This document shows, piece by piece, positions 29,143 to 37,996 of a stretch of DNA of 64,000 nucleotides (positions within the stretch are counted from its first letter, which is position 1; the number at the start of each line of letters is the position of its first letter). The translations under genes were made by a program, and so were the position numbers. The stretch comes from Rhodococcus oxybenzonivorans (lineage in GTDB: Bacteria; Actinomycetota; Actinomycetes; Mycobacteriales; Mycobacteriaceae). The DNA lies in contig NZ_CP021354.1 in the NCBI RefSeq assembly GCF_003130705.1, forward strand, positions 4,712,001 through 4,776,000, read 5' to 3'. The notes beneath the pieces are model-generated. The model searched no databases. It saw nothing but the letters and a program-made list of their open reading frames with translations, and was not told the DNA's origin.

Positions 29143-29910
29143 TCAGACGCCGAATCTGCGATGCCGGGCTGCGTAGTCGCGTAGCGCGCGCAGGAAGTCG
29201 ACCCGACGGAACTCGGGCCAGTACGCCTCGGTGAACCAGATCTCGGAGTAGGCGCTCTGCCACAACAGGAACCCCGACAGCCGCTGTTCTCCTGACGTAC
29301 GAATCACGAGGTCGGGGTCCGGTTGACCCGACGTATAGAGATGCCCGCCGATGCCGTCGACTGTGATCGACTTCACCAACTCGTCGCCCGACAACCCGGC
29401 GAGGAGTTTCTCGCAGAGCAGCGACCGCACGGCGTCGGCGATTTCCTGCCGGCCGCCGTAGCCGACGGCGACGTTCACATGGGTGCCGGTACGGCCTTGG
29501 GTCCGCTCCGCCGCCTCCCGCAAGCGGCGCGACTGCTCGGCGGGCAGCAGATCCAGCGCACCGACGATCTTCACACTCCAGTTCTTGTCCGGTCCGGAGA
29601 TCTCTTCGACTACATCGGTGATGATCTCGAGGAGGGTGTCCAGTTCCTCCGCGTCCCGGCGCAGATTCTCGGTCGAGAGGAGATAGATGGTGGCCATCTC
29701 GATCCCGGCGGCATCACACCAGCCCAGCATCTCCGAGATCTTGAGGGCACCCATCCGGTGTCCGTGGCTGACGTCGGTGAAGCCGTTTTCCCGGGCCCAC
29801 CTCCGGTTGCCGTCGCACATCACCGCTATGTGCCGAGGGTGCTGCAGACCTTCGAGCCGCGCGAGCAACCGTCGCTCGTAGATGCTGTACAGCAGTCCTC
29901 GCACACTCAC
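29143..29910 (-). CDS. uppS: Short-chain Z-isoprenyl diphosphate synthase (UppS family, Rv1086-like)
   Basis: About 255 aa. It has the UPP synthase signature HIAVMCDGNRRWA with the catalytic Asp, YLLSTEN, NVAVGYGGRQEI and the C-terminal DPDLVIRTSGEQRLSGF. It is very close to Mycobacterium Rv1086, which makes omega,E,Z-farnesyl diphosphate for decaprenyl phosphate synthesis, so a short-chain product is likely. Start is uncertain: GTG 29910 or GTG 29904 matches the mycobacterial N-terminus, while GTG 29973 adds 21 unconserved residues. A 24-bp palindrome lies upstream, shared with the divergent trhA. Confidence 0.92.
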   Translation of the reverse strand: MSVRGLLYSIYERRLLARLEGLQHPRHIAVMCDGNRRWARENGFTDVSHGHRMGALKISEMLGWCDAAGIEMATIYLLSTENLRRDAEELDTLLEIITDVVEEISGPDKNWSVKIVGALDLLPAEQSRRLREAAERTQGRTGTHVNVAVGYGGRQEIADAVRSLLCEKLLAGLSGDELVKSITVDGIGGHLYTSGQPDPDLVIRTSGEQRLSGFLLWQSAYSEIWFTEAYWPEFRRVDFLRALRDYAARHRRFGV

Positions 29911-30019
29911 CGGGAGATCACCATGACAGCCAAGAGTACGCCGCTGCCGATCGCGATTCGCGATGGCGGTCACACGTAGTGCACCGTGGCCCTACCGACG
30001 GGTACGCTCTCCCCACAAG

Positions 30020-30043
30020 CGAACCTACGGTTCCGTAGGTTCG
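30020..30043. promoter_or_regulatory. 24-bp operator-like palindrome between uppS and trhA
   Basis: CGAACCTACGG-TT-CCGTAGGTTCG: two perfect 11-bp arms around a 2-bp centre, starting 29 bp before the trhA start and about 110 bp upstream of the uppS start. Size and symmetry fit a TetR-type repressor site. The regulator is not in this window. Confidence 0.6.
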
Positions 30044-30071
30044 AGTCGCGAACAGCGAGAAGGGGTGTCCT

Positions 30072-30743
30072 GTGACAGCTTTCGGACTCGACGAGCTCCC
30101 GGTCAAGCCGCGTCTGCGGGGGTGGATTCACCTGTGGGCGTTCGGTATCTCGGTCATCGCCGGGCTGGTCCTCGTCCTCGTGTCCGGACTCCGAGTGTCA
30201 GCGGAAGCAGCCGTCGCCACAGCGGTCTACAGCGTCACCGTGTGCGGCGTATTCGGGGTCAGCGCCACGTATCACCGCGTGCACTGGAAGACCACGTCTG
30301 CCCGCACGTGGATGAAACGGGCGGATCACTCGATGATCTTCCTGTTCATCGCCGGCAGTTATACACCGTTCGGGCTGCTGGGCCTGCCCTCGAGCACCGG
30401 GCGCACACTGCTGATCGTCGTCTGGGCCGGTGCCTTCGCCGGCGTCGCCCTGAAGATGCTGTGGCCGACGGCGCCGCGGTGGGTCGGTGTTCCGCTCTAC
30501 CTGCTCCTCGGCTGGGCGATCGTTCCGGTGGCGCCGGAGCTGACTTCCGAGGTCGGAGTCCTGCCCATGGTGTTGCTGCTCATCGGCGGCATCTTCTATT
30601 CGGTGGGCGCGGTGTTGTATGCCACGAAGTGGCCCAATCCCTGGCCGGCCACCTTCGGGCATCACGAGTTCTTCCACGCCGCCACGGTGATCGCGGCGTT
30701 GTGCCACTACATCGCCGTCTGGCTGGTCGTGTTCGGACAGTAA
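30072..30743 (+). CDS. trhA: Hemolysin III / TrhA family membrane protein
   Basis: A 223-aa seven-helix membrane protein of the PAQR/hemolysin III family. The conserved SATYHRVHW segment after helix 2, HSMIFLFIAGSYTPF in helix 3 region, and HEFFHAA near the C-terminus carry the Ser/Asp/His residues that form a zinc hydrolase-like site in the family. In E. coli TrhA affects membrane energetics and lipid homeostasis. GTG 30072 follows GAGAAGGGG. The stop codon ends at 30743 and the convergent yyaL-type gene ends at 30744, so the genes abut with no spacer. Confidence 0.93.
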   Translation: MTAFGLDELPVKPRLRGWIHLWAFGISVIAGLVLVLVSGLRVSAEAAVATAVYSVTVCGVFGVSATYHRVHWKTTSARTWMKRADHSMIFLFIAGSYTPFGLLGLPSSTGRTLLIVVWAGAFAGVALKMLWPTAPRWVGVPLYLLLGWAIVPVAPELTSEVGVLPMVLLLIGGIFYSVGAVLYATKWPNPWPATFGHHEFFHAATVIAALCHYIAVWLVVFGQ

Positions 30744-32759
30744 TTACCGGCTCAACGCCTCGGCCAGGTCGTCGATGGTCGACACCGGACGATCACAGAC
30801 GAACCCGCGGCACACATAGGCCGCCGCATCGCCCCCCACCAGCGGCCGGTCCGCGAGCAGCGGCGACGAATCCGGTTCGCCTCCGACCACCACCGCACCA
30901 CCCGGAGCGAGTCGGCGTGCAGCGTCGAGCAGCCCGGACTCGCCGTTCGTTGCCACCGCCACCTGGATCGGCCCACGCACCGACGCCTCGGCCACGGCGA
31001 GCCAGTGTCCCGCCGACCTCGGTGCCCGTTCGAGGAGCAGCGCCACCCGGTCGAGTGACGCGGCGGCCGCGGCGGCATACCGGGCCGAGGTGCCCGCCTC
31101 CGCCACTGCCGCTGCGGTGAGCAGGGCTTCGGCCAGGCAGGAGGCACCGGACGGGGTGGCGCCGTCGACCGGGTCGCGCGGACGGGTCACCAGCGTTTCC
31201 GCGTCATCCGCCGTGTCGAACCAGCTGCCGGGCTGCTCGGCGTCCGCGAAGTGTCGCAAGGCGCGCTCCAGCAGGGCCTCGGCGGGTTCGAGCCATTCGG
31301 CGTCGCCGGTCGCCTGGAACAACGTGAGGAGTCCGGTGGCGAGGCACGCATAGTCCTCCAGAATTCCCACGGGTTCGCCCACCACCGACCCCAGCGAGGC
31401 GCGGCGCAGGCGACCGTCGACACGGTGCAGGTCCAGCACCGTCCGGGCACACTCGGCGGCAGCCGAGATCCACTCCGGCCTGCCGAGTCCGGCACCGGCC
31501 TCGGCCAGCGCCGTGATGGTCATCCCATTCCAGGCGGTGACCACTTTGTCGTCCCGGCCGGGCTGCGGCCGGGTCGTACGGTGAGCGAAGAGCGCGTTCC
31601 GCACGCGACCCCACCGCTCCCAGTCGTCCGGATCCTCGAGGAGTTGCAGCACCGACGCGCCTTCTTCGAAGGTTCCCTCCGGCATCACGGTCAGCAGTTG
31701 CGACGCCCACTCGCCGTCCTCGGCGCCCAGCACGTCGACGAGCTGTGCGGGTGTCCACACATAGGTCAGGCCCTCGACGCCTTCCGTGTCGGCGTCGAGC
31801 GCAGACGCGAACGAGCCGTTCTCCGTACGCAAGTCGCGAAGCAGGAACTGCGCAGTCTCCTCGGTGACGCGGACCGCCAGCTCCGAACCCGTTCGCCGAC
31901 CGAGATGGGCATACACGCGCAGAAGCTGGGCGTTGTCGTAGAGCATCTTCTCGAAGTGCGGCACGACCCACTCGGCGTCGACCGAGTAGCGGGCAAAACC
32001 GCCGCCCAACTGGTCGTAGATCCCGCCCCGCGCCATCGCGGACGCCGTGCGCTTCACCGTCTCGAGCACCTTTGCGTTCCCGGACCGCTCGTAGGTGCGC
32101 AGCAAACCCTCCAGCAACGCAGACGGCGGAAACTTGGGTGCACCTCCGAACCCGCCCCGCGGAATGTCCTCGTCCTTCACAACGGCAGCAGCAGCCGCGT
32201 CGAGAAGCGCGGCATCCACCGCGACATCCGAAGTAGGTATGCCGCCGGCTCCGCGGCGCAGTTCCGTGGCCACCGACTCCGCGGCATTGTCGACGTCGCT
32301 GCGCCGGTCCCGCCACGTGTCGGCGATGGCGCCGAGCAGCTGGGTGAAGGACGGCATTCCGCCGCGTGGCGCGGGCGGGTAATAGGTCCCGCAGTAGAAC
32401 GGTGCACCGTCGGGAGTGAGGAAGCACGTCATCGGCCAACCGCCCTGGCCCGTCATCGCCACAGTGGCGTTCATGTACACCGCGTCGAGGTCGGGACGCT
32501 CTTCCCGGTCGACCTTGATGCACACGAAGTGCTCGTTCATCAGCGACGCGACGGCGTCGTCCTCGAACGACTCGTGCGCCATCACATGACACCAGTGGCA
32601 CGCGGAGTACCCGATCGACAGCAGAATCGGCACATCACGTTCACGCGCCCACTCGATGGCCTCCGGCCCCCATTGCTGCCAATGGACCGGGTTGTCGGCG
32701 TGCTGCCGCAGATAGGGGCTGGTGGACCCGCCGAGTGTGTTGCGTGCGCGTGGGTCCAT
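30744..32759 (-). CDS. Thioredoxin domain-containing protein, YyaL/DUF255 family
   Basis: 671 aa. The N-terminal thioredoxin-like DUF255 domain has the conserved start [14 protein letters not shown] and a CHWC redox motif (C54, C57). An (alpha/alpha)6 glycosidase-like toroid makes up most of the rest ([36 protein letters not shown]). Family proteins (YyaL, SSP411/spermatogenesis-associated 20) are widespread but without a settled reaction. The mycobacterial equivalent is at the same place next to mca. It is followed by no gap to trhA and preceded by a small membrane protein gene 17 bp upstream, probably one operon with mca. Confidence 0.92.
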   Translation of the reverse strand: MDPRARNTLGGSTSPYLRQHADNPVHWQQWGPEAIEWARERDVPILLSIGYSACHWCHVMAHESFEDDAVASLMNEHFVCIKVDREERPDLDAVYMNATVAMTGQGGWPMTCFLTPDGAPFYCGTYYPPAPRGGMPSFTQLLGAIADTWRDRRSDVDNAAESVATELRRGAGGIPTSDVAVDAALLDAAAAAVVKDEDIPRGGFGGAPKFPPSALLEGLLRTYERSGNAKVLETVKRTASAMARGGIYDQLGGGFARYSVDAEWVVPHFEKMLYDNAQLLRVYAHLGRRTGSELAVRVTEETAQFLLRDLRTENGSFASALDADTEGVEGLTYVWTPAQLVDVLGAEDGEWASQLLTVMPEGTFEEGASVLQLLEDPDDWERWGRVRNALFAHRTTRPQPGRDDKVVTAWNGMTITALAEAGAGLGRPEWISAAAECARTVLDLHRVDGRLRRASLGSVVGEPVGILEDYACLATGLLTLFQATGDAEWLEPAEALLERALRHFADAEQPGSWFDTADDAETLVTRPRDPVDGATPSGASCLAEALLTAAAVAEAGTSARYAAAAAASLDRVALLLERAPRSAGHWLAVAEASVRGPIQVAVATNGESGLLDAARRLAPGGAVVVGGEPDSSPLLADRPLVGGDAAAYVCRGFVCDRPVSTIDDLAEALSR

Positions 32760-32776
32760 GTCCAGCTCCTCTTCGA

Positions 32777-33094
32777 CTACTGCTGCAGCTTCGGCGGATT
32801 GTCGGTGGGACCGGAGGGTCCGCTCGTGGTCCCGTTGTCCCCGTGCAGTGCGCCGCGGTCGGTGCCCTCGTCGGCTTCCTGGTCGGGTTCGGGATGATCC
32901 GGTTCGAAGGTCTCGGGCAGATTCTTCAGCTGCTTGTTCATCGAGCGCACCAGTAGCACCACGCCCGCGAGCAGAGCGAGAATGACCACCAGCCCGATCG
33001 GCGAGGCCTTACCGAACTCGGGGCCGGAGGGCGTACTGGGCGTCTGCGCCAGCAGTTCCACCGTCCCGGCGACGACACCGAGCGTCAACGACAT
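32777..33094 (-). CDS. Small single-pass membrane protein (Rv1083-like)
   Basis: 105 aa. A weakly hydrophobic N-terminus is followed by one strong membrane helix at residues ~33-50 (GLVVILALLAGVVLLV). An acidic, Pro-rich cytoplasmic tail follows. ATG 33094 overlaps the mca stop (TGATG); a GTG one codon earlier is also possible. It lies between mca and the thioredoxin-domain gene in one leftward operon, the same order as in mycobacteria. Function unknown. Confidence 0.75.
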   Translation of the reverse strand: MSLTLGVVAGTVELLAQTPSTPSGPEFGKASPIGLVVILALLAGVVLLVRSMNKQLKNLPETFEPDHPEPDQEADEGTDRGALHGDNGTTSGPSGPTDNPPKLQQ

Positions 33095-33984
33095 CACTGC
33101 GACTCGTCCGGGTGAACGCCGGCGAACAGGTCGTTCTCCGGAATGGAGGTGGTGACCCGGGTCTTGGCGAGTTCGAATTCCTCGGTGGGCCAGATCTTCT
33201 GCTGGATCTCGAGCGGAACAGCGAAGAACGAACCGTTGGGGTCGATCTGGGTGGCGTGGGCGCGCAGGGCGTCGTCGCGCTGCGGGAAGTAGTCGCCGCA
33301 GGTGATCTGCGTGGTGACCCTCGCCATCAGATCACCCTGCTCGGTCTTCCACTTCTTGAGCCACTCCGCCATCGGGAATTCTTCACCGCGGCGTTCGTAC
33401 TCCTCCTGGAACTGCAGGAGACGTTTACGGATGAACCCGTGCGAGTAGTAGACCTTCTGCACTTTCCACGGCTCGCCCGCGTCGGGGAACTGCTGCGGAT
33501 CCGCGGCCGCCTCGTAGGCGGCCATCGACACCTCGTGGCAGCGGATGTGATCGGGATGCGGATAACCGCCGTTCTCGTCGTACGTCGTCATGACGTGGGG
33601 ACGGAATTCGCGGATGGCCCGGACCAGAGCTTCGGTGGCCACCTCGAGCGGCACCAGCGCAAAGCATCCCTCCGGCAGCGGCGGCAGCGGGTCACCCTCG
33701 GGCAGTCCCGAGTCGACGAATCCCAGCCACTGGTGCTGGACACCGAGGATGCGGGCGGCCTCGGCCATCTCCTCGATGCGGACCTCGTGGATGCGGTCGC
33801 GCACGCCGGGCACGTCCATCGCCGGATTGAGGATGTCGCCGCGTTCACCCCCGGTCAACGTCACGACCCGCACTTCGTTGCCCTCGGCGGCGTAACGGGC
33901 TGTCGTCGCCGCACCCTTGCTCGACTCGTCGTCGGGATGGGCATGGACGGCCATGAGACGGAATCCGCTCACGTATTCGTTCAC
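33094..33984 (-). CDS. mca: Mycothiol S-conjugate amidase
   Basis: 296 aa. Cleaves mycothiol S-conjugates to GlcN-Ins and a mercapturic acid, detoxifying electrophiles. LmbE-type zinc motif AHPDDE (H16, D19) and PHPDHIRCH (H143-H150) are present. The stretches [29 protein letters not shown] and [15 protein letters not shown] match mycobacterial Mca, which separates it from MshB. The C-terminus [12 protein letters not shown] is also Mca-like. Start GTG 33984 gives a length like Mca (288); an upstream extension to 34071 is unconserved. Confidence 0.95.
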   Translation of the reverse strand: MNEYVSGFRLMAVHAHPDDESSKGAATTARYAAEGNEVRVVTLTGGERGDILNPAMDVPGVRDRIHEVRIEEMAEAARILGVQHQWLGFVDSGLPEGDPLPPLPEGCFALVPLEVATEALVRAIREFRPHVMTTYDENGGYPHPDHIRCHEVSMAAYEAAADPQQFPDAGEPWKVQKVYYSHGFIRKRLLQFQEEYERRGEEFPMAEWLKKWKTEQGDLMARVTTQITCGDYFPQRDDALRAHATQIDPNGSFFAVPLEIQQKIWPTEEFELAKTRVTTSIPENDLFAGVHPDESQ

Positions 33985-34162
33985 CTCAACTTCGCCAGTA
34001 GCCGTTGCCGGCTTGTTCGTGTCGTACGCTCTTCGTCCTCCGCCATCGCTTGACGGCGCACCGACGCACATCCTCTATAGTTCCACCCGATAGTTCCGCT
34101 TGCAGCCGTGACCCCGCTCGAGTGCTGGAAGCAGTGAGGAACTGGAGCGGTGTGAGAGCAGA

Positions 34163-34591
34163 GTGATGACGAGAACGCTTCCCCCCGGCCGATACACAGG
34201 TGCAGCGAAGCCTGCACGGCCGAGGCGCTGGATCGCGTGGGCGCTCGGCGCGGTCGTCGTGGTGCTCGGAGTGATCGTGGCGTTCTCGGCCTACGACAGG
34301 TTCACTATTTCCGACATCGACAGCGAAGCCACATCATTCGATCTTGTCGACGACTCGCGGCTCGACATCACCTTCACCGTCACCCGTGACGACCCTTCGC
34401 GCCCGGGGGTGTGCATCGTGCGTGCACGCTCCAAGGACGGATCCGAGACGGGACGGCGCGAGGTCTACATCGCGGGAGGGCCGCATCAGACGGTGAAGAT
34501 CACGGCCCCTGTCTACACGTCCGAGCCGCCGGCCATGGGAGATGTCTACGGGTGCAGCCTGGACGTTCCGGCATATCTCACGGGTGGCTGA
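34163..34591 (+). CDS. DUF4307 membrane protein
   Basis: 142 aa. One N-terminal membrane helix at residues ~24-43 (after a basic RRWIAW start), then an extracytoplasmic beta-rich domain with a conserved pair of cysteines (GVCIVRA and YGCSLD). It matches DUF4307, the Rv1081c family located between mca and greA. Start GTG 34163 or ATG 34166. Function unknown. Divergent from mca, and followed by greA with an intervening leader. Confidence 0.85.
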   Translation: MMTRTLPPGRYTGAAKPARPRRWIAWALGAVVVVLGVIVAFSAYDRFTISDIDSEATSFDLVDDSRLDITFTVTRDDPSRPGVCIVRARSKDGSETGRREVYIAGGPHQTVKITAPVYTSEPPAMGDVYGCSLDVPAYLTGG

Positions 34592-34649
34592 CCAGCCGCT
34601 CCCCGAGCGACCGTTCGGGTTCTCCGCCGGTTCCGACCTTCGATCGTGC

Positions 34650-34690
34650 TAGAATCGGCTGATACACGGTTCCGGTTTGGAACCGTGTAT
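34650..34690 (+). promoter_or_regulatory. Putative greA promoter -10 and 5' leader hairpin
   Basis: TAGAAT (34650-34655) looks like an actinobacterial -10. Seven bases further starts a perfect 12-bp hairpin: ATACACGGTTCC (34662-34673), 5-nt loop, GGAACCGTGTAT (34679-34690). If the -10 is used, the greA transcript starts with this hairpin and has a leader of about 155 nt. More stem-loops follow at ~34756 (GATCACTGC/GCAGTGGTC) and ~34783 (GGAGCCC/GGGCTCC). An intrinsic terminator for the preceding DUF4307 gene is the alternative. Confidence 0.5.
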
Positions 34691-34818
34691 TGCTGCATTG
34701 GCGGCAAGGTAGATCTGTGTTCGGCCCCGGCCGGCTGATCCGCCGAGCCGTTGATCACTGCTGTTGCAGTGGTCTGTCGAGGGAGCCCGGGGGCTCCAAC
34801 TACGAGGGAGTGATCGAG

Positions 34819-35313
34819 ATGACCGAGACCCAGGTGACCTGGCTGACCCAGGAGTCACATGACAGGCTCAAGAGCGAACTCGACCAACTCATTGCCAATC
34901 GACCCGTCATCGCCGCCGAGATCAACGAGCGACGCGAAGAGGGCGATCTCAAGGAGAACGGTGGCTACCACGCGGCCCGCGAAGAGCAGGGCCAGCAGGA
35001 AGCTCGTATCCGCCAGCTCCAGGAGTTGTTGAACAGCGCGAAGGTCGGCGAGGCACCCACCCAGTCCGGCGTGGCGTTGCCCGGCTCGGTGGTGAAGGTC
35101 TACTACGACGGCGACGAGAAGGACACCGAGACGTTCCTCATCGCCACCCGCGAAGAGGGCGCACGCGACAACAAGCTCGAGGTCTACTCCCCCAACTCAC
35201 CGTTGGGTGGGGCACTGCTCGAGGCGAAGGTCGGCGAGACGCGCGAGTACACACTGCCCAACGGCAGCAGCATGAAGGTGACGCTCGTCAGCGCTGAGCC
35301 TTACCACAGCTGA
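34819..35313 (+). CDS. greA: Transcription elongation factor GreA
   Basis: 164 aa. Stimulates cleavage of backtracked RNA in RNA polymerase. The N-terminal coiled coil (residues ~10-80) carries the acidic tip in [16 protein letters not shown]. The C-terminal FKBP-like domain ends with [15 protein letters not shown]. It has the mycobacterial-type start [25 protein letters not shown] precedes ATG 34819; an upstream in-frame extension from 34690 lies in the structured leader and is rejected. A strong terminator follows. Confidence 0.96.
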   Translation: MTETQVTWLTQESHDRLKSELDQLIANRPVIAAEINERREEGDLKENGGYHAAREEQGQQEARIRQLQELLNSAKVGEAPTQSGVALPGSVVKVYYDGDEKDTETFLIATREEGARDNKLEVYSPNSPLGGALLEAKVGETREYTLPNGSSMKVTLVSAEPYHS

Positions 35314-35330
35314 TACCGGCTCTGCTTCAC

Positions 35331-35371
35331 AAAACTCCGGTCCGGGCGATGCGCCCGGACCGGAGTTTTTT
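35331..35371 (+). terminator. Intrinsic terminator of greA
   Basis: Perfect 17-bp stem AAAACTCCGGTCCGGGC (35331-35347), loop GATGC, arm 35353-35369, ending in a run of six T. It starts 18 bp after the greA stop. Its A-rich opposite side suggests it also serves the convergent NlpC/P60 gene. Confidence 0.9.
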
Positions 35372-35387
35372 GTGGTGCAGTTCGCAC

Positions 35388-36752
35388 TCAGATGATTCTG
35401 CGAGCCTTCATGCCGGAGAACACCGCACCGATGCGCACTACGTCACCCGTGGTGGGTGCGTGGAGCATCTGGCCGTTTCCGACATAGATCGCCACGTGCC
35501 CGGGACCCCCCGACTGCCAGTTTCCGAAGAGCAGGTCGCCCGGTTTCGCCTCCGAGAGCGGGATCTCGACGCCGACGCGCCACTGAGTCTCCGAGGTCCG
35601 GGGCAGTTTGATGCCGGTGGCGGCGTAGACGGCGAACGAGGTCAGGCCGGAGCAGTCGAACCCCCCGCCGGACGGTCCGTTGATGTTGCCGCCGCCCCAC
35701 ACATACGGCAAGCCGATGAACCGCATCGCCATCTCGACCACCCGGCTCGGCTCCCCGGCGCCGACGCCGTAGAAGAACGGTGACAACATCCGGGCGAACG
35801 ATTCTTCGAGCGACCGGATCCGTGCCACATACGGCTGGGTTTCGTGGACGTAGTCCGGTTTTCCGGCGGGCATCCCGCCCGACGTGCGCACCGCACCGGC
35901 ACCGGCGTTGTAGGCCGCAAGGGTGAGGTCGAGGGTGTCCCCTTTGACCACGCCTTGTTTCTTCCAGGCGTCGATCTGCGCGTGGAGGTCGCACAGCATC
36001 TGGCCGGACGCCATCATCGGGTCGGCGACGCCGTTGATGTCCACCTTGCCGTCGCCGTCGGCGTCCTTGCCGTATTTGGCCCAGGTGCCGGGCAGAAATT
36101 GACCGGGCCCGCGGGCACCCGCCCTCGACACCGGCGAGGCCGCCCCATGTCTGAAGCCGTTCTCGACCGAGTACAGAGCGGCCAGGGTCGGCGGCTTGAT
36201 TCCTTCACACAACGAGCCGGCCTTGCGGATCCAGGGGGCGAACACGGCGATGGCTCCGATCGGGGCCAGGGAGACCCCCGGAAATCCGGCAGGCACCGAG
36301 GGAATCAAGGATCCGAGGCCGCTGATGATGGCAGGGACGCCGGGGACGGCGGCCAGCCCACCGATCACGGTTTGTGCACCCGAGGCCATCGGCGCCGGGG
36401 GCTGGTCGAGCGGACTGTCGGGGAGGACGAGTGCCTGCTCGGGTCCTGGGACCGGCGGGGGCGGCGCCGGCGGTGCGTCTGCAGCAGGCGGCGCCGGAAT
36501 ATAGGGATCGGTAGCCTGCTTCACCACCTCGGATGCGTCGGTGACCATTTGCTCGGCTTGCAGTCGTGCTGGTTCCGGGAGAGCCGAAATGGCGTCGTTC
36601 ACCTGTTTCTGAACGTCGGGAGAAGCTTGCTCTACAACTTGGATAGCGTCCGCCGCTTGGTCTTTCACTGGCTGCGGTATGTCTGCTCCTTGAACCATTG
36701 CCCCCGCTGCTGTGGTGATCGCCACGATGATCGCCGCTGCATCAACTGACAT
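35388..36752 (-). CDS. Bifunctional SLT-like transglycosylase / NlpC-P60 endopeptidase
   Basis: 454 aa. N-terminal ~130 residues are helical then very Pro/Ala-rich. Residues ~190-310 form a lytic transglycosylase-like domain (ENGFRHG with the putative catalytic Glu, GPGQFLPGTWAKYG, AYNAG). Residues ~325-454 are an NlpC/P60 peptidase with Cys367 in FDCSGL, His419 in GHVAIYVG and a downstream LHAP. It should cut both glycan and peptide of peptidoglycan. GGAGGAGGAGCG precedes ATG 36752, so the start is secure. The N-terminus has a hydrophobic stretch but no basic n-region, so the export signal is unusual. Confidence 0.9.
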   Translation of the reverse strand: MSVDAAAIIVAITTAAGAMVQGADIPQPVKDQAADAIQVVEQASPDVQKQVNDAISALPEPARLQAEQMVTDASEVVKQATDPYIPAPPAADAPPAPPPPVPGPEQALVLPDSPLDQPPAPMASGAQTVIGGLAAVPGVPAIISGLGSLIPSVPAGFPGVSLAPIGAIAVFAPWIRKAGSLCEGIKPPTLAALYSVENGFRHGAASPVSRAGARGPGQFLPGTWAKYGKDADGDGKVDINGVADPMMASGQMLCDLHAQIDAWKKQGVVKGDTLDLTLAAYNAGAGAVRTSGGMPAGKPDYVHETQPYVARIRSLEESFARMLSPFFYGVGAGEPSRVVEMAMRFIGLPYVWGGGNINGPSGGGFDCSGLTSFAVYAATGIKLPRTSETQWRVGVEIPLSEAKPGDLLFGNWQSGGPGHVAIYVGNGQMLHAPTTGDVVRIGAVFSGMKARRII

Positions 36753-37006
36753 ACGTGCGCTCCTCCTCCTCGGTGTGCCGAACCGAGTAGGTTCACGTTA
36801 CGACGGGGTACAGCGGGCGCGGGCCGAATTCGGCAGCTTGGGCAGCAGCCATTTCGTGCGGTGAGCAGGCTTCGGGCCGTCGCACACGACCGTGCGTGCG
36901 TGTTTCCACCCGGCCCGACTGCACTCCACCCCTCTGAGCCGGCCTCGCATCGCTCTCCGAACTGATTCCCAGGTTGCTCACAGGTTCGTCGTGGAAGGTG
37001 GTGGAC

Positions 37007-37198
37007 ATGAGTGAAGATCGACGGAATGCCCGCCTGCTTCCCGTTCGACGTGCGCTCGCCGCAGCCGGGATCGCCGGGTTGGTCGCCGGTGGCGGCATCG
37101 CGGCTGCCGCGGACGCCTCTTCGCCCGACGCGGCCGTCGCCGCTCCCCTCGTCTCGGCAGGCTCCGGAACACCGGATGCGGTGTCGAGCGGATTCTGA
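37007..37198 (+). CDS. Small Ala-rich membrane/secreted protein
   Basis: 63 aa starting at ATG 37007 after GGAAGG. A basic N-terminus (SEDRRNARLLPVRR) is followed by a hydrophobic Ala/Gly helix (residues ~17-38) and a short Ala/Ser/Pro tail. It could be a signal-anchored peptide or a small exported protein (AAAADA|SS possible cleavage). I do not recognise a family. It lies 22 bp before the ApbE-like gene in the same direction. ApbE enzymes flavinylate nearby small exported proteins, but no FMN-attachment motif (S/T-G-A-T) is present here. Confidence 0.55.
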   Translation: MSEDRRNARLLPVRRALAAAGIAGLVAGGGIAAAADASSPDAAVAAPLVSAGSGTPDAVSSGF

Positions 37199-37220
37199 AG
37201 ACGCGGGGAGTAACCACAGC

Positions 37221-37988
37221 ATGACCGGTGCGCGTAGCGCGACCGAATGGTCGACATGGGGTGGGCACGTGCGTGTCGTCGTCACTGACCCGGCCGCTCT
37301 CGATTCGGCCGCCAACCTGGTGCGCGGCTATCTCGCGGCAGCAGACGCCGCGGTCAATCGCGAGCGATCCGACGCCGAGATCCACTCTCTCCGGCACGGG
37401 AAGAACACCGTGACCCCACTGTTCGCCCGATTCCTCACCGATGCACTGTCGGCGGCACGGATCACGGACGGAAAGCTCGGCCCCACGTCGGCATCCACCA
37501 CCCACTCCTGGCGCACCGTCGGGGTCGACGGAACTGAGGTGACGCTGCCCGAGGGAGTGCAGCTCGATCTCACGGCCACCGCTCGCGCGAGCTCGGCAGA
37601 CCATTGCGCCTCGACCACCGCCGAACTCCTCAGCTGCGGCGTGTTGGTGGCCCTGGGCGGCGACATCGCCACCGCCGGACCCACGCCGCCGGGTGGGTGG
37701 CAGATACAGGTTCAAGACCTGCCGGGCGACCCCACCTGCCAGGTGTCGATTCCGTCGGGCGCGGGCGTGGCGACCGCCAGCACCGTGAAACCCCTGCGTC
37801 CCGACCCGATGGCGTTGTGGCGCACGGTGTCCGTGGTGGCCGACTGCTGCACCACCACCCACGCAACCAGTACGGCGGCGGTCGCGATGGGCGGCGGCGC
37901 CGTCAGCTGGCTGGCCGAACTGAAGCTACCCGCGCGACTGGTGGATCAGGAGTTCCGGGTGAGCACTGTCAATGGATGGCCGCACTAG
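37221..37988 (+). CDS. Degenerate ApbE-like (FAD:protein FMN transferase) protein
   Basis: 255 aa with the overall ApbE order: N-terminal strand WSTWGGHVRVVV, middle VALGGDIATAGP, then GGWQIQVQDLP, and a C-terminal THATSTAAVAMGG. Key features are changed. The LDLGGIAKGYAVD loop reads LDLTATARASSADH. The H-I-DP motif is not seen. The metal-binding Asp of the TADALATAL motif is replaced by His. It probably lacks normal FMN transferase activity. GGGGAG lies ahead of ATG 37221. Paired with a 63-aa membrane peptide upstream. Convergent with ilvA. Confidence 0.65.
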   Translation: MTGARSATEWSTWGGHVRVVVTDPAALDSAANLVRGYLAAADAAVNRERSDAEIHSLRHGKNTVTPLFARFLTDALSAARITDGKLGPTSASTTHSWRTVGVDGTEVTLPEGVQLDLTATARASSADHCASTTAELLSCGVLVALGGDIATAGPTPPGGWQIQVQDLPGDPTCQVSIPSGAGVATASTVKPLRPDPMALWRTVSVVADCCTTTHATSTAAVAMGGGAVSWLAELKLPARLVDQEFRVSTVNGWPH

Positions 37989-37996
37989 CGGCGCGC

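Noticed and set aside
31251..32897. 548-aa plus-strand frame over the thioredoxin-domain gene
   Set aside because: Antisense shadow; CHWC and toroid motifs lie on the minus strand.
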